Source: Telmatactis stephensoni (Eukaryota > Cnidaria > Anthozoa > Actiniaria > Isophelliidae). Taken from it: 64,000 nucleotides of DNA. Below the pieces are notes generated by a model, which was given only the letters and a program-made list of their open reading frames with translations, ran no database searches and was not told the origin of the DNA. Of the stretch, positions 1-10,911 are shown piece by piece. How positions within the stretch are numbered: position 1 is the stretch's first letter; every line of letters begins with the position of its first letter. A program made the position numbers and the translations under genes. The stretch lies in the NCBI GenBank assembly GCA_029948255.1, contig JALIZF010001817.1, forward strand, positions 186,001-250,000. The letters are read 5' to 3'.

Positions 1-483
1 ATCGAAAGAATACCTAGAAGGTGCTCAAATAAAATTTCAAACTTAGGTATATTTGCATTTGCTTCTGCCGCGGTTGGTTTGTTCGCCGTGTAGTTTGAGT
101 CACACATATTTGCATGCTTTTTCTGTTGTCACATTACGCACGTGCTGATCGACTGTGCTGAAATATTCAATTTGAACGCTCCTACAAATTCAAAGAATGC
201 AACTTTTACGCCAAGCAAAAGTAATACATTTTTTTGCGTGATTCTGTGCATTCGATCGAGTTTGCTATATCAAGTCTGCTTTAACGTAATTTAATTGTGA
301 GCCTGTCGTCGAATTGAATATTTCCGCACAGTCGATCAGCACGTGCGTAATGTGACAACAGAAAAAGCATGCAAATATGTGTGACTCAAACTACACGGCG
401 AACAAACCAACCGCGGCAGAAGCAAATGCAAATATACCTAAGTTTGAAATTTTATTTGAGCACCTTCTAGGTATTCTTTCGAT
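1..483. repeat. Long near-perfect inverted repeat (foldback/MITE-like element)
   Basis: Bases 1-173 are the reverse complement of 311-483 with about one mismatch near the inner end of the arms, around a 137-base unrelated loop. The right arm ends in GGTATTCTTTCGAT and the left arm begins at the first base of the window with its complement, so the left edge and any target duplication may lie outside. The near identity suggests a young insertion or recent arm conversion. No coding capacity is visible. If transcribed it would form a long RNA hairpin. Confidence 0.9.
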
Positions 484-1573
484 TACCAACTTGGAACCAT
501 AATTGGACATATTCTGAATAATTAATAGCGGAAATTAAAAGAAAATTCTTCGACGATTTTTTAAGTAGCGCGTTCAGAAGCAAAAATTTCAGGTTTTGCG
601 AGAAAATGAACAAAAATATTACATGACTTGTACCACTCTTAAAAATCATTGCCTTGGCCGAATCTATTGAAAATCTCAGAAAGTGTAGAACTAAGTCTTG
701 GCAATAACTGGGAGCAAGGATTTTGTTGTATCTTGTCAGAGTGGGTTGTTATCGTAAATAGTACAAAACATAGGAATTTTTGTATACAAAAAAAATAAAA
801 CCGTTTTTATTCAAAAACTATGAGTACGATTTTTTTGACACCTCCTCAGAATGTAGACGTAACTAACAACTTTACCGTAGGATATGTGGCTCTAAAAGTT
901 TAGACCGATTTTTCTCGAAAATGAGCTTTAAGTATAGAAGACGACATAATGATTTCTTCACTAAAATAAAACGGATTTCAATAAAATATACTTTTTAAAA
1001 AACTTCATTCTATATCTAGACAAGTGTGAAAAGATCTTGGCAAAAGACGCTCTGGAGCGGGAGCTACGGCTGTTTAAACGTCGCTAGTTGACCGTGAAAA
1101 AAACTAGACCGAGCTACCTTAAGGAATACAGTGCTTACCTTTTTTCACCTGTAAAAGAACAGTTGCACGCACAAAAAGGACCCGTAACACTATCCATTTG
1201 ATAAATGATCCTTATTGATTGGATGAAATGATACTGTTGTCTAATAACTTTATCCACTGTATAAGGATTTATCCAATAAATAGCTCTGTGCACTGCAACT
1301 GAAGCCAAATGATGACGATGATGATGATGATGATGGTGGTGGTAATGGTGCTAACAGTATTTGATCAGTAATGATCACAATAGCTAGTGGTTATATATGC
1401 GATGATAGTGATGGTAGTTGTATTAATAGCACTGTTGCAGTGCTAGTACATAAGTGCTTTAATAAATAGAGATGATAATGATGATGATGATGATGATATG
1501 ATGATGATGATGACGACAATCATGAATTTTGTTTTGAGGTACCACTAATCAGTACTGACCATCTGTTTTCCAG
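484..1573. other. Non-coding stretch, probably intron of the partial gene to the right
   Basis: AT-rich sequence with no exon I can defend. It probably belongs to the intron before the exon at 1574, because that exon needs an upstream donor in phase 2. It contains two GAT/ATG microsatellites (about 1310-1343 and 1471-1515). Confidence 0.5.
1310..1515. repeat. Two GAT trinucleotide microsatellites
   Basis: Imperfect (GAT)n runs at about 1310-1343 and 1471-1515 are separated by unique sequence. A similar run occurs in an intron at about 19132-19216. Confidence 0.85.
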
Positions 1574-2137
1574 GGACGTGATGGAAAAGTCTTTTCCAGA
1601 ATTCTACGACTACTACATGTCGGTTATTAATGAAAAATCTTATTTAAATGGACAAAACATGCAGGTTGGTCAAAACATCAGAAATATTATCCAAATTTTG
1701 CAGTCAAAATATGTTTTTCTTCACTTTTTCTGGCACGGTAGCCCTATTGGTTTTTGGCATGACTTCCGTAATTATCGTCGTATGAAAATTTATTGTCACC
1801 TTTACCTAAAATTTGAGTGGCACGAGGACCTGTTTTTATGTAGGCCGAGACTGCCTTTTGAGAAAGTCCGGGGTAGTCCGTCTCGTAGGCGTGGCGAAAA
1901 TTCGGCCCGCTGCTTGGCCATATTTAAGGGGGCCCGTGCCAGAAAAGGTTATCGTGTTTATGGAGCTTTACAGTGTTTATATTATAGGACCCGTTTGGTG
2001 AAAAGAGAGGTACTTACGATTTCGCCAGTATTCGTAAAAGACTAGAAGCAATTAAGCAACGATTGGACAATAAATCCAAGCAAGCCACAAACGCTACAGA
2101 CGAAGAGTCCAGTGAAAATGAAAATGCCGAGTCTTAA
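1574..2137 (+). CDS. C-terminal two exons of an unidentified protein (5' partial)
   Basis: Two exons fit together. Exon A (1574-1664) follows the acceptor CTGTTTTCCAG and ends CATGCAG before GTTGGT. It reads DVMEKSFPEFYDYYMSVINE and ten more residues. Exon B (1988-2137) follows TATATTATAG, begins DPFGEKRGTYDFASIRKRLE and ends in an acidic tail SSENENAES and TAA. Exon A ends in phase 0 and exon B starts in phase 0. The join gives 79 residues: a possible amphipathic helix (SIRKRLEAIKQRL) and then a charged, disordered tail. Exon A starts in phase 2, so the rest of the gene lies left of the window. I do not recognise the family. The donor GTTGGT is weak, which is the main doubt. Composition, splice sites and frame agreement favour a real gene end. 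Confidence 0.6.
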
Positions 2138-2448
2138 ACATGATTGGAACTGGTTCCATACTGACTGCCACCAGGGAAGTATGGTCACTGTGTGCACAGT
2201 ACTGCCTGGTAGAATGTATTTCACTTCAAACGCTGTCAAGAATTCTATATTTTCCTTGAGAGAACCTGAGGTTTATCCGTCAGATACGTTGTTTGGTTGG
2301 TTGGTTGTGATGTTATATCTTCCGTGCGGACTGCAAAACACTTGCCGTAATACTATTCCGCGCCGATGATTTGATTTCATAGATAGTTTTAATATTTAGG
2401 TCTTCTCCGGGGTAGGGGCTATCAGTGCAAGTGACGTAGAAGTTGAGG

Positions 2449-2777
2449 AGGCTCGCCTGGGTTTCAGTGGAGGTACTCACCTACCTAACCTGAAACGGCT
2501 GTATATCTTGTCACAGAGCTTTGTTGAACTAGCCATTTCTTTTGCTGGATGTTAGTTCGATAAAGATCGGCACCAGTGCGGCCGCGCCTCGATGACGTCA
2601 CTAAGATTGCTTAGTGCGCATGACTGCATTAGCGCCGAACTTCACCAAACTAACATCGAACAAAAATTCATTAAAAGAGGAGTTGCTCATGGAAAAGGCT
2701 AGTTTAAGAAAGCTCTGTGAGAAGAATTACGACGGTTTAATTAGGTAGGTGAGTATTTCCAAAACCCAGGCGAGCCT
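2449..2777. repeat. Diverged foldback element
   Basis: The left arm begins AGGCTCGCCTGGGTTT and continues through ACTCACCTACCTAA. The right arm contains the reverse complement (TTAGGTAGGTGAGT, then AAACCCAGGCGAGCCT). The match continues inward through CACAGAGCTTT / AAGCTCTGTG and ATGTTAGTTCGAT / ATCGAACA. The arms are imperfect, so this is an older insertion than the hairpin at 1-483. Confidence 0.8.
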
Positions 2778-5700
2778 ACTTAAATAAACAAATGCATGAT
2801 AACTCACTCTGCGTCCGCACCAATATCGATAAATTTGAAAACGCATCTTTTTGGACTGCTTAGGCTTCTCGTCCACACTAAAACGGCTTGTTTTGTCTAA
2901 GAAAAATACCGTTTCAGTGTCCTGGCTCCGGTTGCTCGAAGGCGGGTTAGCGCGAACCTAAGTTAATTAAGTGTAAAGAAAACCTTCGGTTTTACAGTTT
3001 AACCGTGGTTTAACACTTACCCATTTTCGAGCAACAGGCTGGGATCCTTGGTACCAGAGCTATGTTTGGCGTTACGTTTCGTTAATAGTTCTCCCCGAGT
3101 AATTATCAACGAAGCGTAACGCGAGCCAAAGCTCTGGCAACCAGGGTACGTATGTGCATAGAGAAAACGGGGGAGAAAAGATACGTTTTTACTGAATTTC
3201 ATACGGACTGTCGCAAGTGCAAGTCTGGTAAACATTTGCCTCGTAGAAATCTCCAAGACTCGAATAGGACGTTTGTGAAAGGCATGTTTTCTCTTGCTTA
3301 GATGGGTAAAGATGTCTGCCTAAACCCCCCCCCCCCCCCCCTCTCTCCTTCCCTCCCTCCCTCCACGCGCATGCGCTTTATGTCAGTTTTCATTATTTAA
3401 TAAACACATATACTCAGCATTATTAATCAAGGGGATGGGGGAATATTGTATACGGCTTATTTCTCTCTCCCGTCTTGCAACACGGCTGAGTTTCTAACGC
3501 CCAACTAGCATTAACAATTAAGAAAACCAGTCATCTTAATCCTGGTTTAACACTAATGGGGCTTTCAGGAAAACAGGCCCTGATTATCAAGCACTCTCAG
3601 TCTACATAGCAAGGCATTCTATGTAGATTTTAGCTGTAAACTTTGTACGTTACTATATTTTTAGGTAGTCGATATGTTTGCTGGGCCTGCGCAGTGCGTT
3701 TGACACGGTTGTTCCTGCGACTGTTGCAGAAGTAGAATCGATTTCTACTTCTACAACGTGTGCATTTTATCGTGTTCAAGCGTCTGTGATTTGAAGTATC
3801 CCCGCCGCAATGAAATGCATTCTTCCGCCCGTGCAGCACTTTGCACTCTGAAGTCGCACTTTGACGTATCATTGATCTCATCAGATCATCACTTATAATC
3901 ATTATCTTCTTCATTTGAATTTTGCCCATCATGTTCAGATTTCTGGTCTGGGTTTCAGGCTAATCCAGAGTTAATTGACACTGAAGAAAACTATTCTTTT
4001 TTATCCTGGGTTAGGACGTTCAGGAACCGGACCATATATTTTACTTTCTGCATGTAATAGTAGATGTTTCATTTCTCGATTGTGCCCCAGAAAAAATATG
4101 CAGGTCGTGAAATCTTGGGCATGGGAGTCGGAGACCAGTAAAAGAAAAGAGAAATAGAAGAACGAACCAAAAAATGAAATTGGTTCCATAAATGTACATC
4201 TGAAACTAGAAAGGAAAGATAAATGGCAGAGAAAATCATTGAAGATGTTCCTTTGTCAGATAGCAAAGTATATAGTATATACATATTTAGTAGTGTTACA
4301 GTTATATGGCAATAAACGTGCTTATGAGTTCACTTGTGGTGTATTGAAAAGTAGCCTTAACACTTCCACAGTCAGACACTGTATATCATTATCGTCGAGC
4401 CCTCTGATGCTAGAGATATTGTCTGCTTTTTATATGGTCTTTTGAAGCAATGAGACAAGTACTATATAGTTCTGGTTTATTCTGCATCTCTCCAAGCTGC
4501 ATACTATCACGCCACAGGTGTACTTAAGGTCAAGACCAACCCCCCCCCCCCCCCCCCCCAAAGAAACGTCTGTCCATAGAGCAACCAATAAATAGCATCG
4601 TAGTTTTTCATCGCAATGAAAGCCTTTCATTATTAGTAATAGATAAGTCTTCGTATGAGTTTGAAACGAACCGCGTCGTCACCGAATTAGTACCGCGATG
4701 TCATATGATATATACTGGTATTAAAAATTCCTGCGGTACCCGTACTTTTTTCATTTATACCTGCACCTGGTGAAATTTGTCTCCCAAGAAGCGTCTTTCA
4801 AAGATTCACACCCTAAAGTCATGTCAGATTTCGAAAATTTCAATCCCAAACGTGTGCTTCGTAACCTTCGCGTTAACCTTGAGTACCCCGTTCCTCCACA
4901 CACGAGCGCGCGCGTACCCCACCGATGTGCGATCAACATAACTGTATTATCACCATCATCAACAATTAAGGCTCTCGTTTTGAATGAGCGAAATTCTACT
5001 ACGCCGGAACCATTTTAGTGACAAGCTTTTTATTTTATTTTATTTTTTCCAATAAAATTAAAAATCTTATAAATTTTAAAAGCAAACCTGAAATTGTCCA
5101 AAACACTCAAACATCATTTATATACAAAGTAGTCGGATTTTCAATACATAGATCAAGCTAAAGGGAAAAATTCAATTGTCCAAAACTTTCGTAGTCCAGA
5201 AAGATCAATAGAGGCACAAAGCCTCACAAAGGCGTGGCCGTCACGGGATTTTGTCCATATTCTAGTCAGACGAAAGGTGCAAATATGAACGTGTCCAATA
5301 TCCCGCCAACTGATATACCCGAACATTCATTTTAGCGCGCGAAAATTATCTTCGTTATTGAGGTGGATTCGTGTGAGCTATGCTTTAAACAAACCCTTTT
5401 TGGATTTTAACACCAATGAGAAGTTGATAGAGTGTCAACTTATGGAATGTTACGCCAAAGTATAATAGATTTACTTTTGCTGTACAGTCTATCTGTGGTA
5501 ATCTTAACACATTTTCACCTTGTGTGTTTTTGCACCAGTTAACCCAAACTCAATGGCTGTAGTCACACTAAGACATTTAACAATAGTTACCATAAAAGGC
5601 TTGTGAAGATCAAGTAAGCTATTGCTAAATATCATAGTGTGACCACACCCAATATAGCCTGTATACAGCCGTTTCCCACCCCTCCCCCTACGGGGAAAAT

Positions 5701-5870
5701 TCGGGGAGGAACGATGTTCCCTCGGGCAAAAGGCTGTACACAGACTATAGCCAATATTATATATCTTGAAGAGGGGGTTCTAAAAGCATCCGTGAATTAT
5801 TCCTTATGCCGTTTTGCGACAAAAACGTCGTAGAACCATGCATAGACAACGGGTCAGCTTCATCAGTGAT
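2778..5870. other. Intergenic stretch without a supported gene
   Basis: I see no exon with good splice sites on either strand. It holds poly-C tracts at 3325-3341 and 4540-4559, a small palindrome AGAAGTAGAATCGATTTCTA around 3728-3754, and a dispersed repeat at 5641-5765. Short open frames here have low-complexity or random composition. Confidence 0.5.
5641..5765. repeat. Dispersed repeat, related to a copy at 20036-20130
   Basis: This unit contains TAGCCTGTATACAGCC, then TTTCCCACCCCTCCCCCTAC, then CGGGGAAAA. An inverted relative at 20036-20130 has a poly-C run, TTTTCCTCGTAGGGGC, GGGTGGGAAATGGC and TGTACACAGGCTA. The same core in two places and opposite orientations marks an interspersed family. 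The ends here are themselves partly inverted (TATAGCCTGTATACAGCC against GGCTGTACACAGACTATAGC). Confidence 0.7.
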
Positions 5871-8800
5871 TCATGTAACTTTGTTGAAAGGATTGTATGG
5901 ATGGACCAAAGTCACCATCTTCGACATGTGAGACTCCCGTTTGAATGGCGATAAGTTCAACGTAGAGGGTATTTGTAGTTTTCTGTAGAGGAAAATAATG
6001 TCAGTTCTAACTTTTTACAGTAAAAAGGAGTTAGAGAATTCTCGCGTAGAAGTTGGAGAGGGGAGCGCAAGATATGGGCTGGATGAGCTGCAAAAAGAGA
6101 GTAGAGGGACAAAAAAGGGAAGAGTTATTACTATACATACCTGTATGTTCGTCCAGTGGTCGTAGATCTGGCTCGTGGTTCTATTATTGGGTCAGCGCCA
6201 TAGAATAATGGAACACCAGCATACCCAGGTATGTTAATTCTCCTGAAAAATAATTTATAGATTAGAATTGATACCGCTGATTTTAGTTGACGTGGCATCG
6301 CATTTACAACGAACGAATACTGAAACAAAAGAAATAAGTAAAAAACAAACAAATGATTTAAACAAACAAACGATTTAAACAACGAACGAACAATTCAATG
6401 GACAAACGCACAAACCATACACAAACGAAGAAAGGAAACAAACGATCAAATCAATAGATAAACTAAAAGAACAGGCAATGGAATATACAAAAAAGAAACA
6501 AACGGTAGAGTCTGTGATCCATCTGTAATCGTAAGAACGAATGAAAACTTCTACGTACTTGGCAGTATCTGTGTATCTTGGTTTGTGTGTCCTAACTAGC
6601 GTTACCGATGCGAAGTTCATATTTGGGTGATCCCTCTCACCGCGTCCTAAAGTACAACCTCTGCAGAAAGAAGATATGAAAAATTACTCATGTCTATCCC
6701 ATCAAGATTGAATATTAAGTCATAGTTGCAATGAGGAAGAGAGATAATTGGATGGGAAAAAAGAAAATATTATTTGTAAATAAAACACGGGTGATGCACT
6801 GGCATCAAGAATGGTTATCACTGCAACAACAAAGTTTTTGTATTGCGCAAACGCTGTGAACGTGTTTTATATAGCCTCATGTGCTGTTGCAAATGTAGAA
6901 CTCGAACCTAATTCCGATACCCGTCAACGTTGCAATTTTTCAAGGATGTTCATCAGAAGTTTTGCAGAAGTTTAGCTGCAAGTAAGTGCAAAAACGCTGT
7001 GGCAGGGGAGAGTTGCACATAACATCGCATTGTGTATTCAAGCCTCAGAATCTCACATTTTTATTTTGAGTAATTATAAATACACACTTTATTATATAAG
7101 GGTGGCACACAATAGTAAAAAACATACTTAGAACCTTAGTGGTCCCCTACTTACGTATATCCTGGTATTTGTCCATTCTTTTTATTAGGACTACAACTGA
7201 AAGAAACAAAAACGTTCCTTAAAATATTAAGACTTAAAACCCCTGGATAGCTAGCCTGGTAAAATCGATATTGAAAACTAGAAAAAGGGCTTTGATGCAT
7301 CAATTCATAGAATAAGAAGCAACGATAATTTGAAATATTGTATTGTACCTTTTAGGGGCCAAAAGTAGTTGAATAGGATAAAATCAAAATACGATGATCA
7401 ACATTTTTTTTTTTTTTTGCTTGGAGGTGGGGGAATAATTAAAAAAAGGTTCATAATATGTTCTTACAAGTTCATTCTTCCTGTAGAGTAATTTCCTGTT
7501 CTTGATTGAACATAGTCCCAGCTCTGTGGTGTACTTCCTAATTGCTAGATAAATGAGAAAAACAGAAAATAAGTGTGCAATTACAAGTAAGAATAAAATT
7601 CTTAAGACCTATTCATGGTGCTGTCTGCCTTAATTAGCCTGCACTTCCCCTCCCTCCCTCCCTCCTCTTTTTCTCCACCAAAAGCCCCTGCTATACAGGC
7701 TTCCTGTCTTGGTACTTTGAAAGGGGTCCAATTCAGAAAGGTGTTGTGGTCAGTCTCCAAGTCGGGGTTTCATGTGCCCATAATACATGTACTCTCCACC
7801 ACATGACAAAGTAATACAGAAGGGGCACAAAACCCTAACAACTGGAGAAAGAGCCTACAGAGGTGTCTGCCTTTAAATTGTCACCACACCTTGCAAGCAT
7901 GCATGATAACACCAAATAGTGCTTGGGATAAGTTAGCATGTGTACTTTAAAATAATTATGCACTGATAGTTGATTGTATAAACTCACTTGCCACACCCTT
8001 GGTCTACCATCATATCGTTTTTCTTGAACTGTTCTTGTAACAACATCAGGGCCTGGTTCCAGTGTGCTAGAAGGTGGTTGTACTGGTGGTGGAAGTTTAT
8101 TGGCCCAATCAACACCTCTGTACATTCTGAAAAAAAAATGACATAATATGATATTATCTTAAAGATAAAAAATTAAACTCTACTCAATTTCAATATAAGA
8201 GTGATAAAGGAGTGAATCACAAGATTTTAATTTTGTCAGCCATGAGAATTTCTGCAGTCACCAACTGATCAAAGCATTTGAAATTGTATCAAATGAAGGG
8301 TTCCATGTGAAAATGGCCTAAGTGACTTTATTGATGATTTTTTTCAATGGTATAAAATGGTATAATTAACTTTCCTATGCTGAAAAATCAATGTCTGGAC
8401 ATCCATCAAAAAGTCGTTTTCACATTAAACCCTTCAAATGTCCCCACATCTTCTATCTACATGAACTGATGTAGTGCATCAAGTCTTTAGCCTAGAATTC
8501 ACATATTGTAAACTGATCTGATTGGTACCTTTGGGTTTCTGAAGTGTAAAATGCTTTCAAAGCAACAGCATCTCTCCATTGTTTGCTTTTTGTTGCCTCT
8601 GAGTTCATGTTTGCCTATTATTTTACAATAGAATAAAATATAATTTATTCATCATAACTTGCAAAGAAAAGAACCATAAGCTTGTAGGGAGGGATGCAAT
8701 GGGAGATTGGGATGGGAAATGGGATTGGGAACTAGGATTTACTGACCTCCATCCAACCCCCCTCTCCCTCCCTGAATTTACCTAAAACATTGTTTTTACC

Positions 8801-9578
8801 TTTGGTGAAAATTCTCTGTTATTGGGATAGTTTTCAAGATAGCTCTGTTCTATATCCACTAAAATAAAGGATAAAAATATATTTATGATAAATATGACGG
8901 TGATAAATATATAGCCTATGTATATGCAAATGCAAATACATGTATGTATACTGTGCAAATCAAGCATGCGTTTTACCACCGTTTTAAGCAATCTCAGACA
9001 GACTGAAAGGATCCGACTGAAATAAGAAAAATTCACAGGACAAACGTTTCAAAATGAAAAAAATCTCTCCTGGGATTTCTTATAAATGTAATTGAAACAT
9101 CGTGGTATGTACTTTGTGAAAAATTCCATTTTGATCCATTCTAGTACGTACCTTTGTTTTTGTTTTCCCATGGCAGTTTTTGACTAATAGACGCCGGCAA
9201 AGGTGATCCAGGGAGTCTCTCATATGGATTCGATACTTGTGGCGCTGGATTCTTATGTATCAACGGCTCAATAGTCTTATAATTACCATCTTCAACTTCA
9301 GCCCCTACCGAAGTAAACCCATTGATTGTATCGACAACCGGCGTATCTTGTCTTCTCGGAGCATCAGGTCTTGTCTCGCCGGTTTCTTCACGAGCTCGAA
9401 AATTATGATCTGCTTGTTGGAACGACAATGGTTCATGTATTCCTATAGTTGGAGGGAACTTTCCACTAACTTTTTGTCTTTGAGCGCGTTGTTGCCATGC
9501 CAAAGGGTCTTCGGGAAGATGCATTCGAAACGTTCCATAAGACGAACTCGGATGGAAAGTTTCAGTGATAGAAGCCAT
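5871..9578 (-). CDS. IPGY-motif protein, probable axonemal/sperm microtubule protein (9 exons, complete)
   Basis: Coding exons on the minus strand: 9578-9152, 8858-8800, 8614-8529, 8126-7988, 7544-7468, 7196-7155, 6660-6559, 6242-6141 and 5982-5871. All introns are GT-AG and every phase closes, giving 381 residues from ATG at 9578 to TGA at 5871. The protein is soluble, rich in Pro, Arg and Tyr, without signal peptide or membrane segment. It carries IPGYTG (273-278) and IPGYAG (315-320), a central LPPPVQPPSSTLEPGPDVVT block, and ends MVTLVHPYNPFNKVT. Exons 7 and 8 are both 102 bases in the same phase, each following or starting an IPGY motif, so an internal duplication is likely. Short Tyr/Pro motifs of this sort are typical of microtubule inner proteins of cilia and sperm tails (for example the TEPP/SPMIP8 or FAM166/CIMIP2 groups). 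That family placement is inference. The gene model itself is strong. Confidence 0.85.
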
Positions 9579-9970
9579 TGGGTTTCGAAGATCAAACTTT
9601 AAATACTTTTAAATAGGTTGTTTTAGTACTAGTCTAGAAATAGAAGTAAACATAATCTTGTAACTTTAGTTTGAGCATTCACTGATACAACGCGTTGTCA
9701 AGTATCGTTGCTATGTGATCGCAGGCGCAAGTGTCACGCAAGTATATATTTAGCGAAATTGTAACTTCACCAACTTCACGCCTTTGGAATAATTTTCAAG
9801 GTAAGTATATTAATATATTTACAGTTATAATTACTTTTCTAATAATTATTTTTTCAAATGTGGATCACTATGTAAGAAATGTATTGAAATTGAAACTGGA
9901 AAAAATATGTTTTCCTATATACTAGCTAACAATATTCACTTTAATGTTGGTTTGCATGTGGGAGTCATGA

Positions 9971-10049
9971 TTAAGTGATAAACTGTTTCCTCCACATTGA
10001 ATTACGGTAATTTATTAATTCAATGTGGAGGAAACAGTTTATCACTTAA
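9971..10049. repeat. Perfect short hairpin
   Basis: The left arm TTAAGTGATAAACTGTTTCC continues to TCCACATTGAATTA. The right arm is its exact complement, ending GGAAACAGTTTATCACTTAA. Arms are about 34 bases with a loop of about 11 bases. Confidence 0.92.
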
Positions 10050-10156
10050 TATTCACTTTGTCACGCACCAAAAATTCATATTTTTCTTTTCCTATTTTGA
10101 ACAAAAATTCAAAATTCAAAAAGTGTGAAAGTTTTCGATGTTCTATAACAAAACCG

Positions 10157-10305
10157 TTAAGAGTTACCATAATAATTTGTACAGATCTAAGTACATCAAA
10201 TCTATAGAATTTCATTATACCAGGAAAAACAGACTATACTTACCTATTAGGAATTCTATAGATTTGATGTACTTAGATCTGTACAAATTATTATCGTAAC
10301 TCTTA
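10157..10305. repeat. Second hairpin, near-perfect
   Basis: The left arm (about 10157-10212) starts TTAAGAGTTACCATAATAAT and runs through the palindromic-looking TGTACAGATCTAAGTAC. The right arm (about 10251-10305) is its complement with about one or two mismatches. The loop is about 38 bases. Confidence 0.9.
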
Positions 10306-10408
10306 TGTTTACTAACAATATACACTGTAATGATAAAAGATGACTATTTAGTGAGTACTAGGTGATAAAGAAGAAAACAATGGGTTTAGATTCTACTACT
10401 AACTGTAA

Positions 10409-10528
10409 GTTTGCCAATATTTTTCAAGGGCTAAACAACACAACTCTAGTACCATTGTTTTCTATCATTTAATTAGTGCTATTTGGTAGAGGCATTTTGT
10501 TTAACCCTTGAAAAAGTTGGCAATTAAC
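10409..10528. repeat. Third, diverged inverted repeat
   Basis: TTTGCCAATATTTTTCAAGG with GCTAAAC on the left matches GTTTAACCCTTGAAAAAGTT with GGCAATTA on the right, with several mismatches. It flanks a unique centre. Confidence 0.7.
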
Positions 10529-10911
10529 TTATAGTGGAGTGATTTTATTTAACCCATAAAAGACAACCAGTGTAAAAAAACACCATTTCAATCATTATAG
10601 GATTTTCTGGCAGCAGTATTTTTTAATTGTGTTATGAATCTTTTTATTTACAACAGATAATGATCAAGCAAAGGATACTTTCAATTGTTCTTTCTGCAAA
10701 CCAAAGTTTGGAAGATTTTTGAAAGCATCAAAATTTCAAAGGGTAGATTTACGTATTCTGCGAGTGGCCATTTGAGAATCGTACAGTAGGTTCATCATGC
10801 TGTTCAATTAATAAATGGGTTTTAATGCCAAGAAATGGAAAACCAATGTCAACTTTCATAATGTTCCTATCCATAATTGTGTAAAATGTCTGTCTTTGGT
10901 GGATATTTTTA

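Larger units (their letters stand above)
9579..10911. other. Intergenic region between two minus-strand genes, holding three hairpins
   Basis: This stretch carries the presumed promoter of the IPGY-motif gene just above 9578, then three inverted repeats in tandem (9971-10049, 10157-10305, 10409-10528) and the downstream flank of the COX7A gene. No exon is visible. Confidence 0.5.

Noticed and set aside
1021..1093. Short coding-like stretch DKCEKILAKDALERELRLFK
   Set aside because: No donor follows before a TAG and there is no phase partner. Probably chance or an old fragment.
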